From assembly GCA_905221605.1 (NCBI GenBank), contig CAJNDS010000322.1, forward strand, positions 101,424 to 165,423: a stretch of DNA of 64,000 nucleotides. The letters run 5' to 3'. Under the pieces are notes generated by a model that saw nothing but the letters and a program-made list of their open reading frames with translations, was not told the origin of the DNA and did no database searches. The stretch's first letter is position 1. Every line of letters begins with the position of its first letter. The position numbers were made by a program, and so were the translations under genes. This DNA comes from Symbiodinium natans. Its lineage: Eukaryota; Sar; Dinophyceae; Suessiales; Symbiodiniaceae. This document shows positions 1-8,958 of this stretch, piece after piece.

Positions 1-353
1 CTCAACTCGAAACCCTAAACCCTAAACCCTAATAATTGGGGTTAGAAGTACCCTGAACCTCCAAGTGGGGGGAGCTCAGACGCAAAGACGTGCCCTCGCG
101 CCGTGCTCTGAGGGGCGTGGCTCCAGCTGGACCATGTCCCAAATCTCGAAGAAGTTCCTCCAACTGGAGGGGTTGAGGGGCTTAGGGTTTAGGGTTCAGG
201 GTTTTAGGGTTTTAGGGTTTTAGGGTTTAGGGTTTAGGGTTTAGGGTTTAGGGTTTAGGGTTGAGGGTTTAGGGTTTTAGGGTTTTAGGGTTTTAGGGTT
301 ATGAGGGTTAGGAGGGTTTAGAGGTTAAGGGTTTGGGGTTTCGGGCTTAGGGT
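1..353. repeat. Degenerate TTTAGGG/CCCTAAA arrays
   Basis: A few CCCTAAA copies at the left edge and a longer TTTAGGG array at 183-345 with TTTTAGGG and TGAGGG variants surround the candidate exon at 90-163. A fragment at 46-79 carries the CCTGAACCTCCAAGT end of a foldback family seen again near 5.4, 6.3 and 13.1 kb. Confidence 0.85.
90..163 (-). CDS. Candidate internal exon, unidentified protein
   Basis: I do not recognise this protein. On the minus strand, a pyrimidine-rich stretch ending in CAG (166-164) precedes an open frame that reads WRNFFEIWDMVQLEPRPSEH and continues briefly. A GT follows at 89-88. The residue mix looks like real protein, and the island sits between two telomere-like arrays whose stop codons would end translation, so it could only be used as a spliced exon. 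No neighbouring exon could be joined with confidence. Splice sites and strand are inferred from one sequence only. Confidence 0.3.
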
Positions 354-753
354 GCCTTGGCATCAAAGAGCGCGCACATGGTATAGAGCGGCACCTGTAG
401 TCCTCAACTCTCAACCCTCAACCCTCATGGCCTTCGGGCAGCAGGGTCTCAGGGCTTCAGGGGTATCAATACCACTCCGGGTTACCAAAGATCGCGAGGG
501 GGAGGAGGGCTGCTATGGGGTTTGCAGCGCCTGTAGGGACTACCGAGTTTGTAGGGCTTGCGGGGTTGCAGGGTTTGGGAGGTTGAGGGGCCGAACTTGG
601 ATTCTTGGCGCCCGTCGAACTACGCCCTGGCTGTGCGAAGCTGCTGGTGCATTGCCTTCGTGGTTCCACCGGCCCAGATGGGTTTAGGGTTTAGGGCTTG
701 CAAGTGCAAGCCGCCCTCGCGACAGCGCTCTAAAACGAAGGTGGCAGGCAGCA

Positions 754-941
754 ATGGGCAGTCCTCGAAACTATGGCCCCTATTGCAGTACGGAGTCTTC
801 TATCCAGCGTACCCGAACCCAGGCCCTCAATTCAAGAACCACCCAACTGCAGGAAGAGGTGCTGGACAGGGTATGGCATCTGAGTGGCCTTGCCATGTTG
901 GCTGTTCTGCCAACTCAGAGCACGCGTGGTGCGAGTTACAA
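754..941 (+). CDS. Candidate exon, possible coiled-coil protein
   Basis: The plus strand is open here and reads like protein, with a heptad-like segment RTTQLQEEVLDRVWHLSGLA followed by a small hydrophobic patch. A GT donor (GTGGGC) follows a lysine codon at 942, just before a CCCTAAA array. An ATG at 754 could be a start, or the exon could begin at a CAG slightly upstream. I recognise no family. The stretch from 354 to 753 has other open frames, but none with convincing composition. Low to moderate confidence. Confidence 0.3.
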
Positions 942-980
942 GGTGGGCAGATTCGCTTAGTCAAGTGTTTCGTGACGAGA

Positions 981-1106
981 TAAACCCTAAAACCCGTAAA
1001 CCCTAAAACCCTAAAACCCTAAAACCCTAAAACCCAAAAACCCTAAAACCCTGAAACCCTAAAACCCTGAAACCCTAAACCCTAAACCCTAAACCCTAAA
1101 CCTCAA
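981..1106. repeat. CCCTAAA / CCCTAAAA array
   Basis: Tandem CCCTAAA units are mixed with eight-base CCCTAAAA and CCCTGAAA variants. Orientation is opposite to the array at 183-345, so the two arrays face each other around about 600 bp of unique sequence. Confidence 0.95.
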
Positions 1107-1480
1107 CTGCCCACCTGGAATCGTCCTGTACACTTGTCTTGGATCCCTTCAGGCAGCTTCGAGCCCTGCATCTTTATCCGGGCGCCCTTCTGGGGTCACC
1201 GGAGATGGCCCGCTCGGCTGGAAGGGGTGCAGAAGCCTCGGATGTGCGGAGTTGCAGCGGAGGAGTCGGATGATTGGGTGCAGGGGTTTGGGTGTTTAGC
1301 AGTCAGATCTCAGCAACCCAAACTCCGGTAAGGCCCTCAAAGCGACACAGGAAGCTGCTCTGACCTACGGCTCAAGGAGAGGTCCTCTCTTACCAATCAC
1401 GGCCCTCCCCCCATCCTGTTCGGCTGCATGCTCTTGAAGAGGACAACCTGCACAAAGCCTCAATATTTCAAGAGCAAAGC
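1107..1480. other. Unique stretch, no supported gene
   Basis: Mixed-composition DNA with overlapping open frames on the plus strand (1134-1331 and a second frame), neither clearly favoured by composition or splice signals. I see nothing else in it. Confidence 0.4.
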
Positions 1481-1590
1481 TTGGGACACTCCCCCTTCTG
1501 CCAACAGCCCTGAATAGGGATCATAGTACACCCTGGGCCCTACTCGGATCCCTCTTAAGGGACTGTTCGTATAAGCGGGGAACATCCCAA
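1481..1590. mobile_element. MITE-like foldback element, family M1, copy 1
   Basis: The left end TTGGGACACTCCCCCTTCTG is an imperfect inverted match to the right end, whose reverse complement begins TTGGGATGTTCCCCGCTTAT. The arms continue inward with CCAACAGCCCTGAATAGGGA against CGAACAGTCCCTTAAGAGGG. There is no coding capacity. The same pair of ends recurs at 8803-8914 and 52985-53089, which is why I call it a short non-autonomous inverted-repeat element. A target-site duplication could not be fixed by eye. Confidence 0.7.
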
Positions 1591-1849
1591 AGTCAGGCCT
1601 TTTGTCTCAACAAACCAAGGCTGGGCTTCCCCCCACAGGCTTCGCCCCAGGAAGAGTTGGCCGAATACAGGGGGCCTAATTAGCAGAGGGGTTTTGGGGG
1701 GCTAGTACAGCATACTTACAAAGGGACCCTAAGGTTTTTGGGGGGGTTGCTAGAGTAGAACTCTAAAGGAACCCTACGTAAGGGAATCATGTAGGTTCTA
1801 TTAGTACTTATTCCGACCCCTATATTATATTATCTCTCACAAACAGGGG

Positions 1850-1963
1850 TTTCGGGTTCAGGGTTTAGGGTTTAGGGTTTAGGGTTTAGGGTTTAGGGTT
1901 TAGGGTTTAGGGTTTAGGGTTTAGGGTTTAGGGTTTAGGGTTTAGGGTTTAGGGTTTAGGGTT
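1850..1963. repeat. TTTAGGG array
   Basis: About fifteen nearly perfect head-to-tail TTTAGGG copies. The preceding 1690-1849 is a dispersed non-coding segment whose CCGACCCCTATATTA-type end recurs near 49,660. Confidence 0.95.
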
Positions 1964-2179
1964 AGCTGTCATCCCTTGGAGGTTGCCACCAAGAACAACA
2001 ATGACACAGGGACCTGGGGGCTTAGGGACCAGACCCCCCAAATAGTACAGTAGGATTCCCGTGTTTTTTTGTAGGGACCCCCAACAAAGCAACCCCCCAA
2101 ATTTCGGAAACCCCCACCCTAAACCCTAAACCCTAAACCCTACACCCTAAACCCTAAAACCCTAAACCCTATACCCTCA

Positions 2180-2271
2180 AAACAAACGTAAAGTCCTAAG
2201 GAGACCAGCGACAGCAGCAGCGCAAGGGCGAGGATGGCACCCGGCTCCAGCACCCGCGTGGCGGCAAATCG
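2180..2271 (-). CDS. Candidate exon with a membrane segment
   Basis: The minus strand reads RFAATRVLEPGAILALALLL and then SLVSLGLYVCF, a textbook hydrophobic helix preceded by an arginine-containing segment. The island is squeezed between a CCCTAAA array (2115-2179) and a TTTAGGG array (2290-2390). It may belong to the membrane protein whose exons I place at 5.8-9.2 kb on the same strand, but no joining junction was resolved. The family is unknown. Confidence 0.3.
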
Positions 2272-2289
2272 AACTTTGGGCCCCTTGTG

Positions 2290-2390
2290 CCTGGGTTTAG
2301 GGTTTAGGGTTTAGGGTTTAGGGTTTAGGGTTTAGGGTTAGGGTTTAGGGTTTAGGGTTTAGGGTTTAGGGTTTAGGGGTTTGGGGTTTG
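2290..2390. repeat. TTTAGGG array
   Basis: Telomere-like heptamers, running at the right edge into TTTGGGG variants. Confidence 0.95.
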
Positions 2391-2484
2391 GGGTTTATAG
2401 AAATTGTATAGGGTTTGTGTCCGGGGTTTTGACCGAGTTTTGACCGGTTTTTTCTTTTGCTTTTGAAAAAATTGCGATGGTTTT

Positions 2485-2795
2485 CCGGGCTTGGCGGTTG
2501 GGGCTGGGGGGGCTGGGGCTGCTGGGCTGTGGCTGGCTGTGGCTCTGGGGGGGGTAGGGCTGGGGGGCTGGGGCTGGGGCTGGGTGGCTGGGCTGGGGCT
2601 GGGGGCTGGGGGCTGGGGGCTGGGGGCTGGGGGCTGGGGCTGGGGCTGGGTGTGGGGCTGGGGCTGGGGCTGGGGCTGGGGCTGGGGCTGGGGCTGGGGC
2701 TGGGGCTGGGGGCTGGGCTGGGTGGGGCTGGGGCTGGGGCTGGGTTGGGGCTGGGGCTGGGGCTGAACCTGGGGCTGGGGCTGGGGCTGGGGGTG
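2485..2795. repeat. GGGGCT minisatellite
   Basis: Six-base GGGGCT/GGGCTG units with GGGGGCT length variants run for about 300 bp. The long open frames across it (Gly/Leu/Trp-rich on plus, Pro/Gln/Ala-rich on minus) are artefacts of the repeat and are not annotated as genes. Confidence 0.9.
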
Positions 2796-2839
2796 ATTGC
2801 ACGAGCTCCTCATTCTGAAACACCTACAATTTCTATTTA

Positions 2840-3376
2840 TCCTGGCCTTTGAGGGTTTAGGTTTTAGGGTTTAGGGTTTAGGGTTTCGGGTTTGGGGTTT
2901 GGGGTTTGGGGTTTGGGGAAGAGCAAAAACATCGCGAGTGCAGCTCCCGAGCTGTGGGCGTCCAATTTTCTTGTTGGGCACCCTTTGAAGGAGATCTGTA
3001 GGAACCCCGAGAGGGGACCCCTGATTCAGAGAACTTCCCGTGAAACACTAAACCCTAAACCCTAAACCCTAAACCCTAACCCCTAAACCCTGAACCCCAA
3101 ACCCCAAACCCTAAACCCCAAACCCTTCCGGGGATTCTACAGCAAACAGGACAAAGGTACGAGGACTGGCCACCGAGCTGGACGCCCTCCTCCAGGAGCT
3201 CTGAGAAGGTCCTCGGAGGGCCCCCCCTTGTTAGGGTGTCGGGTTTAGGGTTTAGGGTTTCGGGTTTAGGGTTTCGGGTTTAGGGTTTAGGGTTTCGGGT
3301 TTAGGGTTTAGGGGTTAGGGTTTAGGGTTTAGGGTTTAGGGTTTAGGGTTTAGGGTTTAGGGTTTAGGGTTTAGGT
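2840..3376. repeat. Block of three opposing telomere-like arrays
   Basis: A short TTTAGGG/TTTGGGG array (2848-2918), a CCCTAAA array (3044-3127) and a TTTAGGG/TTTCGGG array (3234-3376) are separated by about 100-125 bp spacers. The spacer at 3128-3233 is open on both strands and could hold a small exon, but I cannot choose a strand. Confidence 0.85.
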
Positions 3377-3539
3377 GAGAATAGCTTCCCTGAATATGAC
3401 CCTCTTGTTAAAACCCCGCTGACAAAATCGTTCTTGAAGACGACCCGCTTACAACCTTCCGAAGAATAAGCCTAAATAATGATGCTCCTAAAACCCTCTG
3501 AAAAAGACTGCCTACTGCCTAAGGGTGATCCTTATAAGC

Positions 3540-3890
3540 CTAAACCCTAAACCCTAAACCCTAAACCCTAAACCCTAAACCCTAAACCCTAAACCCTAAA
3601 GATGAACCTTATAAGCCCAATAGAACTGAACCATACAAAAATGTGTCCAATGCCTTCCGAGGGTCCAGAGGGTGACGCAGATGTTGGCGACCTCTTGACT
3701 TTCAAGGGCTTAGGGTTTCGGTTTTAGGGTTTAGGGTTTAGGGTTTAGGGTTTAGGGTTTAGGGTTTAGGGTTTAGGGTTTAGGGTTTAGGGTTTAGGGT
3801 TTAGGGTTTAGGGTTTAGGGTTTAGGGTTTAGGGTTTAGGGTTTAGGGTTCACGTTTTAGGGCTTAGGTTTTAGGGTTTAGGGTTTAGCC
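3540..3890. repeat. CCCTAAA array, spacer, then TTTAGGG array
   Basis: CCCTAAA copies at 3540-3600 and about twenty TTTAGGG copies at 3706-3890 flank a roughly 100-bp spacer. The spacer has an open minus-strand frame but no other support. Confidence 0.9.
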
Positions 3891-3999
3891 TTCAGCCCCA
3901 TCGTTACGCCGCACTTGACGGCATGCGGGAAGTCCTGCAAATACCAGCCCAAAACCCTTTCGGGCCCCAAAAGTACCCTTTCGGGCACTCAAAAGTCCG

Positions 4000-4085
4000 G
4001 AAGGGGGGGGGGGGGGAAGGGAAGGGGGGAGGGGGGGGGGGGGGGAGGGTGGGGGGAAGGGGAGGGGGGGGGAGGGGGGGTGGGA
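4000..4085. repeat. Purine-only G-rich tract
   Basis: Almost uninterrupted G runs broken by single A and T. It could form G-quadruplexes. The Gly-rich and Pro-rich open frames across it are not credible genes. Confidence 0.9.
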
Positions 4086-4379
4086 ACGTCCATCGTTGGT
4101 GGATCATGCCCGTCAACATCCATCTTTTGCGCAGGCCCTGAACCCTTCACCCTAAGCCCTCAACCCTTACCACTAAACTGGTCCGACACATACTCAAAAT
4201 TGATAAAAAGCGCCCGCCCGTTGAGGAATCTGTGCTGTTTCTTCCTGGCTCCCATGAATCTAAGACCTAGGTTTTGTGCGTTTCAACTGATTTGTGTGAT
4301 CCGGATTGCTTAGGGTTTGGGGTTTTGGGGTTAGGTGTTTTCAGGGTTGTACTGTTGACTCATACCTCTGTGCAAGTTC

Positions 4380-5300
4380 GCGTTTGTCGCAGAACGCGAA
4401 CCTGGAAAATGACGCTTTCCTAGCCTGCGTAAGTGCCGAAAGTACTGTAAATGCCGAGTAAAACGCAACTTTTGCTACTCTTCTGCGCGGCAAGACGTCC
4501 GGGCGAAACGGGGTTTAGGGTTTAGGGTTTCGGGTTCAGGGTTTAGGGCTTAGGGCTGGGACCCCCCCGCCCCTCCCAATGTCTTTCCGAGAAGAGAGGC
4601 CCCGGGTCTACTTGTCTTAGGAGGGGTGAAAGTGTGACTTAAGACGGCGCAGCCTTCAACAGGAAGTAGATCCCCTAAACCCTAAACCCTAAACCCTAAA
4701 CCCTAAACCCTAAGCCTTCAGCAGGAAGTAGATGGACAGCAGCACGTACCAGGATACCTGCGGAGGCTAAGTGAGGATACAGGCTTAGGGCTTAGGAAGG
4801 TTTAGGAGGGTGCCCTAAAACTATACAGGCATCCATAAGTAGATAGAGTTTTTGAGATCTCCACCAAAAAGAACACCATTTCCCAAAGCGATAGATAGAA
4901 TGAATATATAGCCCGCTAGAAGACTAGAAGAGTGGAGGCTTCACCGGTGAAACGCCCCTGTCGATACTGTCTATCGAACCTGCCGAGCCCGACGAAGGAC
5001 TGTGGAAGGCTCTGGAGGCCGCTATTTAAAGGACAAAGGCAGGCCAAGAGACGAGGCCCCAAGAAGCCACCCTAAGAAGACGCGAGGGCCAAGAGGACGT
5101 CAAGAGGCCCGCAGGAGGCCCTCAAACAGGCGCCCAAAAGCTGTCCTAAACATGATCTCGCAAATATTCTATGTCTGGGTTCCCCAAAAGCGTGGGAAGA
5201 CCTTAAATCCCCGACAAAAAACAAATGCTATCTATACAAGGATGACCATAAACCCTAAACCCTAAACCCTACGGCGTATGAGAAAGACACCCCCGCACCC
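4380..5300. other. Unique stretch, no supported gene
   Basis: This holds a segment (4390-4500) with ACTGTAAATGCCGAG that resembles the repeated ACTGTAAATACCG motif at 43.1-43.3 kb, and short arrays at 4512-4550 and 4675-4710. The frame at 5002-5265 is Arg/Pro/Lys-rich and ends inside a CCCTAAA array. I do not support it as a gene. Confidence 0.5.
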
Positions 5301-5302
5301 TA

Positions 5303-5385
5303 CCTGGGAAGCTCTTTTGACTTAGTAAGTCTACTTAGCATCCCCTAGATCCCCAGAACCTTGCTAACCCTACCTGCTCACCAAA
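5303..5385. mobile_element. MITE-like family M2, partial copy
   Basis: GAAGCTCTTTTGACTTAG and the downstream TTAGCATCCCCTAG match the reverse complement of the right arm of the element at 54171-54295. Only one arm is preserved here. Confidence 0.55.
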
Positions 5386-5420
5386 GTACGACCCTCAAGA
5401 CAGGAGACCTTTGACCCTGC

Positions 5421-5571
5421 TTGGGGGTTCATGGTACCTATTAACCAAGTCTAACTGTACTTATAGCTGGACTTATGACTTATGACCATATCAATTAGGT
5501 CCCTTCAGGGGGCTTATAGGTGGGTTCTAAGTACAGATATTATTGGGTAATGAGTGCCATGAACCTCCAAG
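5421..5571. mobile_element. MITE-like family M3, long copy
   Basis: The ends are inverted relatives: TTGGGGGTTCATGGTACCTA on the left and GCCATGAACCTCCAAG on the right (reverse complement CTTGGAGGTTCATGGC). The interior is rich in ACTTATA motifs, as in the copy at 13049-13164. Confidence 0.65.
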
Positions 5572-5771
5572 TAGACCCTAAACCCTGAGCCCTCAAAAAA
5601 GAATTCGAAGGTACCCGCTGTGGTCTTCCGTCTTCGGGGCCTCTAGGGGCTCTACCTAGAGTCAGGTTTCAGGGGTTTCAGGGTTCCGGGTTCAGGGTTC
5701 AGGGTTCAGGGTTTAGGGTTTAGGGTGTAGGGTTTAGGGTTTAGGGGTTTCAGGGCTTCTGGTTCAGAGGC

Positions 5772-5888
5772 TTCAGGGCTCCCGGACTGGGGAAGGCTCT
5801 CAACCCACACTGGCGCCTTGCGACAGGTGCCAACCGAAGTCGGCCGCAAAGCCGCCAGCAGAAACGCCACGAACAAGAAGTAGCCAAC
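5772..5888 (-). CDS. Candidate exon, multi-pass membrane protein (T5)
   Basis: After a CTTGCAG acceptor (AG at 90-89 of this line, i.e. 5890-5889), the minus strand reads VGYFLFVAFLLAALRPTSVG and continues TCRKAPVWVES. This is a hydrophobic helix followed by a basic loop. It starts in phase 0, compatible with the phase-0 end of the upstream membrane exon at 6778-6871. The 3' end is uncertain because the frame runs into a TTTAGGG array at about 5750. The family is unknown. It is treated as part of one membrane-protein gene on the minus strand. Confidence 0.4.
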
Positions 5889-5917
5889 CTGCAAGGCTTG
5901 TGGGCCCTCAAAATGGG

Positions 5918-6040
5918 GGGTTTAGGGTTTAGGGTTTGGGGTATGGGGTTTGGGGTTTGGGGTTTAGGGTTTAGGGTTTAGGGTTTAGGGTTTGGGGTTT
6001 AGGGTTTGGGGTTTAGGGTTTAGAGTTTAGGCTTTAGGGG
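5918..6040. repeat. TTTAGGG / TTTGGGG array
   Basis: Mixed TTTAGGG and TTTGGGG heptamers, presumably intronic to the minus-strand membrane gene. Confidence 0.9.
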
Positions 6041-6303
6041 TTCAAAAACCTACAAGTCAGCCGGGGTAGCTTCATGGACCCTGAATATGGTCCCTAACCT
6101 CCTTTCACGGGTCCTGATGTATGGGCCCTTGGGTTGTAGAGGGTATATAAGGGACACCCTTCTAACGGCCCATACTCAGGGGACCATGCAACTACCCCTA
6201 GATCAACGGGGGCTTCCGAACTTGGGGGTTACTTATTGGGGTCCTTATTGTAAAGAAATCCTACTATTTTGGGGTCCATATTAGTTTTTCGTAAGCCCCC
6301 ATA

Positions 6304-6365
6304 CTTTGGAGGTTCATGGACAGTTAGAAGCAGTGTTCTATGCACACTACCCATGAACCTCCAAG
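6304..6365. mobile_element. Minimal M3 foldback element
   Basis: Sixty-two bases with near-perfect ends: TTTGGAGGTTCATGG at 6305-6319 against CCATGAACCTCCAAG at 6351-6365. This is the shortest copy of family M3 in the window. Confidence 0.7.
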
Positions 6366-6403
6366 TAGGGATTCGGACAGCTTTGGGTTGCTTTAGGTTG
6401 GGG

Positions 6404-6485
6404 TCTAGGGTTTAGGGTTTAGGGTTTGGGGTTTGGGGTTTGGGGTTTAGGGTTTGGGGTTTAGGGTTTAGGGTTTAGGGGCCCA
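6404..6485. repeat. TTTAGGG / TTTGGGG array
   Basis: A short mixed heptamer array next to the minimal M3 element. Confidence 0.9.
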
Positions 6486-6522
6486 GATTCAAGGGGCTTT
6501 GGATTTGGGAGTTTAGGGAGCT

Positions 6523-6642
6523 TTCCTCCAAGCCAACTGACCCCGATGTCGTGGGAAGAGTAGGTGCTTTGCATATGCCATCCAAAGACGAGTCTGAGCT
6601 CATAAGAGATGAAGCACGACGTAACATGAGGACGCCATGTTG
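6523..6642 (-). CDS. Candidate exon, Ser-rich loop of membrane protein (T4b)
   Basis: After TATGGGCAG (AG at 6644-6643) the minus strand is open and reads QHGVLMLRRASSLMSSDSSL, then a Thr/Ser/Gly-rich tail. This looks like a cytoplasmic loop with phosphorylation-type sites. It starts in phase 0, matching the phase-0 end of the exon at 6778-6871. The plus strand is also open here, so strand assignment rests on the neighbours. Its 3' end is uncertain. Confidence 0.3.
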
Positions 6643-6663
6643 CTGCCCATAATCCCTAAGTCC

Positions 6664-6745
6664 CTGTAAACCCTAAACCCTAAACCCTAAACCCTTAGCC
6701 CTAAACCCCAAACCCTAAACCCTAAACCCTAAAACCCTATACCCC
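6664..6745. repeat. CCCTAAA array
   Basis: Nearly perfect units followed by CCCTAAAA and CCCTATA variants. Confidence 0.9.
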
Positions 6746-6777
6746 ACTAACCCCTAGAAGCGGGGGCAGCTCGCTGC

Positions 6778-6871
6778 CTGAAGGCAGAGGTACGGAATCG
6801 TGTGGGCCACGACGGTGGCCGGAGAGTGATTGTCCACAGGATTCCAGAAGTACACAAGCCAGAAACCTTGG
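6778..6871 (-). CDS. Candidate exon, multi-pass membrane protein (T4)
   Basis: Bounded by AAAGTGCAG on the 5' side and CTTCAG followed by GC on the 3' side, this minus-strand exon reads GFWLVYFWNPVDNHSPATVV and then AHTIPYLCLQ. It has an aromatic hydrophobic segment and ends in phase 0. A GC donor fits dinoflagellate splicing. All three minus frames are open over this short interval. I chose this one for its composition and the phase match downstream. Its phase does not match the exon at 6988-7063, so an intermediate exon or a different donor is needed. Confidence 0.35.
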
Positions 6872-6896
6872 CTGCACTTTGGGGGCCTTGGGGTTC

Positions 6897-6985
6897 AGGG
6901 TTAGGGTTTAGGGTTTAGGGTTTAGGGTTTAGGGTTTAGGGTGGTTTAGGGTTTAGGGTGGTTTAGGGTTTAGGGTTTAGGGCTT
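6897..6985. repeat. TTTAGGG array
   Basis: Heptamers with an occasional TTTAGGGTGG insertion. It lies directly downstream (minus strand) of the exon at 6988-7063. Confidence 0.9.
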
Positions 6986-6987
6986 GC

Positions 6988-7063
6988 CTTGTTGCCTTGC
7001 CAAGAAGCTGTTCAGGCACAGCACCACGAAGGTGAAGAAACCGGCAAGCATGCGGCAGCTTGC
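6988..7063 (-). CDS. Candidate exon, multi-pass membrane protein (T3)
   Basis: After GGTGCAG (AG at 7065-7064) the minus strand reads ASCRMLAGFFTFVVLCLNSF and then LARQQ. It ends at a GC donor (CAAG/GCAAGC). This is one clear transmembrane helix with a basic end. It starts in phase 0, which matches the phase-0 end of the exon at 7566-7691. Function unknown. Confidence 0.4.
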
Positions 7064-7318
7064 CTGCACCATTCTTGGGGGGGGGGGTACTATTTTAAAC
7101 ATGAACCTTGTTCGTTCCTTGTTGAGTTTAAGTATTCGTAAAAAATGTAAAACGATTTTCAACATTGACCCAGTTGCTTTGCTAGCTCCTGCCTCGGACC
7201 AAGTGCTGACACAGTGGCGGTAGACCTGCGAGAGCGGAGATGACAAAAAGACCCGAGGCAAGCAAGCCCTACACCGCAAACCCTAACCCCCAAACCCAAC
7301 ACCCTACTTTTCTAGCTT

Positions 7319-7382
7319 CCCTAAACCCTAAACCCTAAACCCTAAACCCTAAACCCTAAACCCTAAACCCTAAACCCTATAT
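7319..7382. repeat. CCCTAAA array
   Basis: Nine or so uniform units, lying between membrane exons T2 and T3. Confidence 0.95.
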
Positions 7383-7565
7383 ATAGCGCAGACTTTATCT
7401 AAACTAAACTCGGGCACGTGGCCGCACTGTACAAGGCCGGCCTCCTGACTATCCAAGCACAGGACATCTGCTTCGGCTGAATCTGTCGTAGGTCAGATAC
7501 TACACCGCATAGCTGGTGATTTTTAGTGTTTAGGGTTTAGGGTTATTTATACTATGTAGCAACAC

Positions 7566-7691
7566 CAGAAAGAAGATTATGACTGTCTGCGTGGACACAA
7601 GTTCCCACACCTGTATGACAACCCAGCCGTCGATGAATCCAGAGAGGAGGAAGGCAGCCAAGGCGGCCTTGAGACGTCTGTTGTTGCAAGG
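7566..7691 (-). CDS. Candidate exon, multi-pass membrane protein (T2)
   Basis: This is the best exon of the putative membrane gene. It spans 126 nt (42 codons), phase 0 at both ends, from CGTGTGCAG to CTG/GTGTTG. It reads PCNNRRLKAALAAFLLSGFI, then DGWVVIQVWELVSTQ, then TVIIFFL: two hydrophobic helices with a basic flank. It joins in phase to T3. Together with candidates at 8050-8176 and 8959-9159 it suggests a polytopic transporter-like protein, but I cannot name the family. Confidence 0.45.
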
Positions 7692-8049
7692 CTGCACACG
7701 TAGTTTGCTGCATTCAGGTCCCTGTTTGAGTTCTATGTAAAGTCTGGCACCCTTAAAATAGGGACGCCGACCCAAACTTAGCGAACTACCCAGTTGGTTT
7801 AGAACTTTAAGAGTGTCCAGTGTTGCCCTGAACGTCCAACCCTAAACCCTACACCTCTATCCTTCCATAAAGGGTTTTGGGCTCAGGGCGTTGAGATTTG
7901 GGGTTTTCCGAAAGTAGGGGGTGCGCTTTTCGGGTGTTCCTATAGTAGGGATTCTAGTGTTTTGGGGCATATTCGGGGGAAGCCTGTTCGGGAAATGCCC
8001 CCAAATTACGGTTTTAGGATGTAAGGTCTGCTTTCACGCCCCTCCGCCT

Positions 8050-8176
8050 GAGACCAGCCCGGGAAATCCATGGCCACACAAACGGATTGTTGTCCGAATA
8101 CCTCAGCGGGGGGGATCGCAGATGACGCCGAGGACAAGAAGATGCACAGTATGGTGGAGTCTTGTGAAGTTACGCA
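8050..8176 (-). CDS. Candidate exon (T1)
   Basis: The minus strand is open and reads SQDSTILCIFLSSASSAIPP and then AEVFGQQSVCVAMDFPGW. It is a moderately hydrophobic, protein-like composition. It lies on the same strand and between the other membrane-type exons. Splice limits were not resolved. An AT microsatellite (8195-8225) follows. Confidence 0.25.
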
Positions 8177-8467
8177 GAGATTGACATATGTGTATATACA
8201 TATATGTATATATATATATACAGATAAGTACACGTACATATGTAATGAACTATTAAACATAGATGTTGTATATGTAAATAGCATATCGCCTAAAGACAGG
8301 CACGAAGCTACAGAAACATCTCATGGTCACGGTCATAGTCAACAGTCATAGCAACATCTGTAGGTAACAGTAGTACTGGTGAAAATGATAGCGACAACAG
8401 CAAGCAGCAGCATCCGCGTGGTACAGAGTAGTAGCCACAGTGCTTGTTTCACATTAGTTATGGTAAG

Positions 8468-8535
8468 AGGTTTAGGGTTTAGGGTTTAGGGTTTCGGGTT
8501 TAGGGTTTAGGGTTTAGGGTTTAGGGTTTAGGGGA
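8468..8535. repeat. TTTAGGG array
   Basis: Short array with one TTTCGGG unit. Confidence 0.9.
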
Positions 8536-8635
8536 GAGTGAGTCTGATCCATGTTCTTGGCAGGAGACGTGGGACAGAGCATTTTCCTGGGGGTCGTTGT
8601 TGCCAGCGGCCATGGCCAGGATAGGAACAACCAAC
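8534..8635 (-). CDS. Candidate exon, faintly subtilase-like
   Basis: After CAACTGAG the minus strand reads LVVPILAMAAGNNDPQENAL and then SHVSCQEHGSD. The VV-(x)n-AAGNND pattern resembles the segment of subtilisin-like proteases that carries the oxyanion-hole Asn (VVAAAGN). No catalytic Asp, His or Ser motif was found nearby, and the match is only about ten residues, so this is a suggestion and not an assignment. It may equally be part of the surrounding membrane gene or non-coding. Confidence 0.2.
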
Positions 8636-8802
8636 CTCAGTTGCTAGACCCGGGAGCTAGCAATGAAAAAGGGTACCCTTTTTGGTTTTAAGGGGAGTAC
8701 AAGGGAACCCCAACCCTACAAAAAAGGAAGAAACGGGCCTACTCCCGGTCCTAGGTTGTGAGGCCGCGTCAGCAAGACACAGGAATGGCTGGCACACGTA
8801 AA

Positions 8803-8914
8803 TTCTGGGACGTTCCCCCCCTTCTACTAACAGTCCATAATAGGGATTGCAGTAGCCCCTAGCCCCTATTGCAATCCCTACTAAGGACTGTTCGTATAAG
8901 GAAGAACATCCCAA
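8803..8914. mobile_element. MITE-like family M1, copy 2
   Basis: This is the most complete palindrome of the family. The left arm is CTGGGACGTTCCCCCCCTTC...AACAGTCCATAATAGGGATTGCA. The right arm, read as reverse complement, is TTGGGATGTTCTTCCTTATA...AACAGTCCTTAGTAGGGATTGCA. The arms almost meet at the centre (CCCCTAGCCCC), so the element would fold into a long hairpin. It has no coding capacity. Confidence 0.8.
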
Positions 8915-8958
8915 CATAAATCCGCAAACCCGAAAACTTTAAACCCCAAGCCTTAACC

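Noticed and set aside
2373-2852. Long Pro/Gln-rich and Gly/Leu-rich open frames
   Set aside because: They are translations of the GGGGCT minisatellite in several frames on both strands, with no unique sequence to support a protein.
8006-8351. Plus-strand frame 8070-8351 with Ile/Tyr/His tracts
   Set aside because: Half of it is an AT microsatellite (TATACATATA). Composition is not protein-like.
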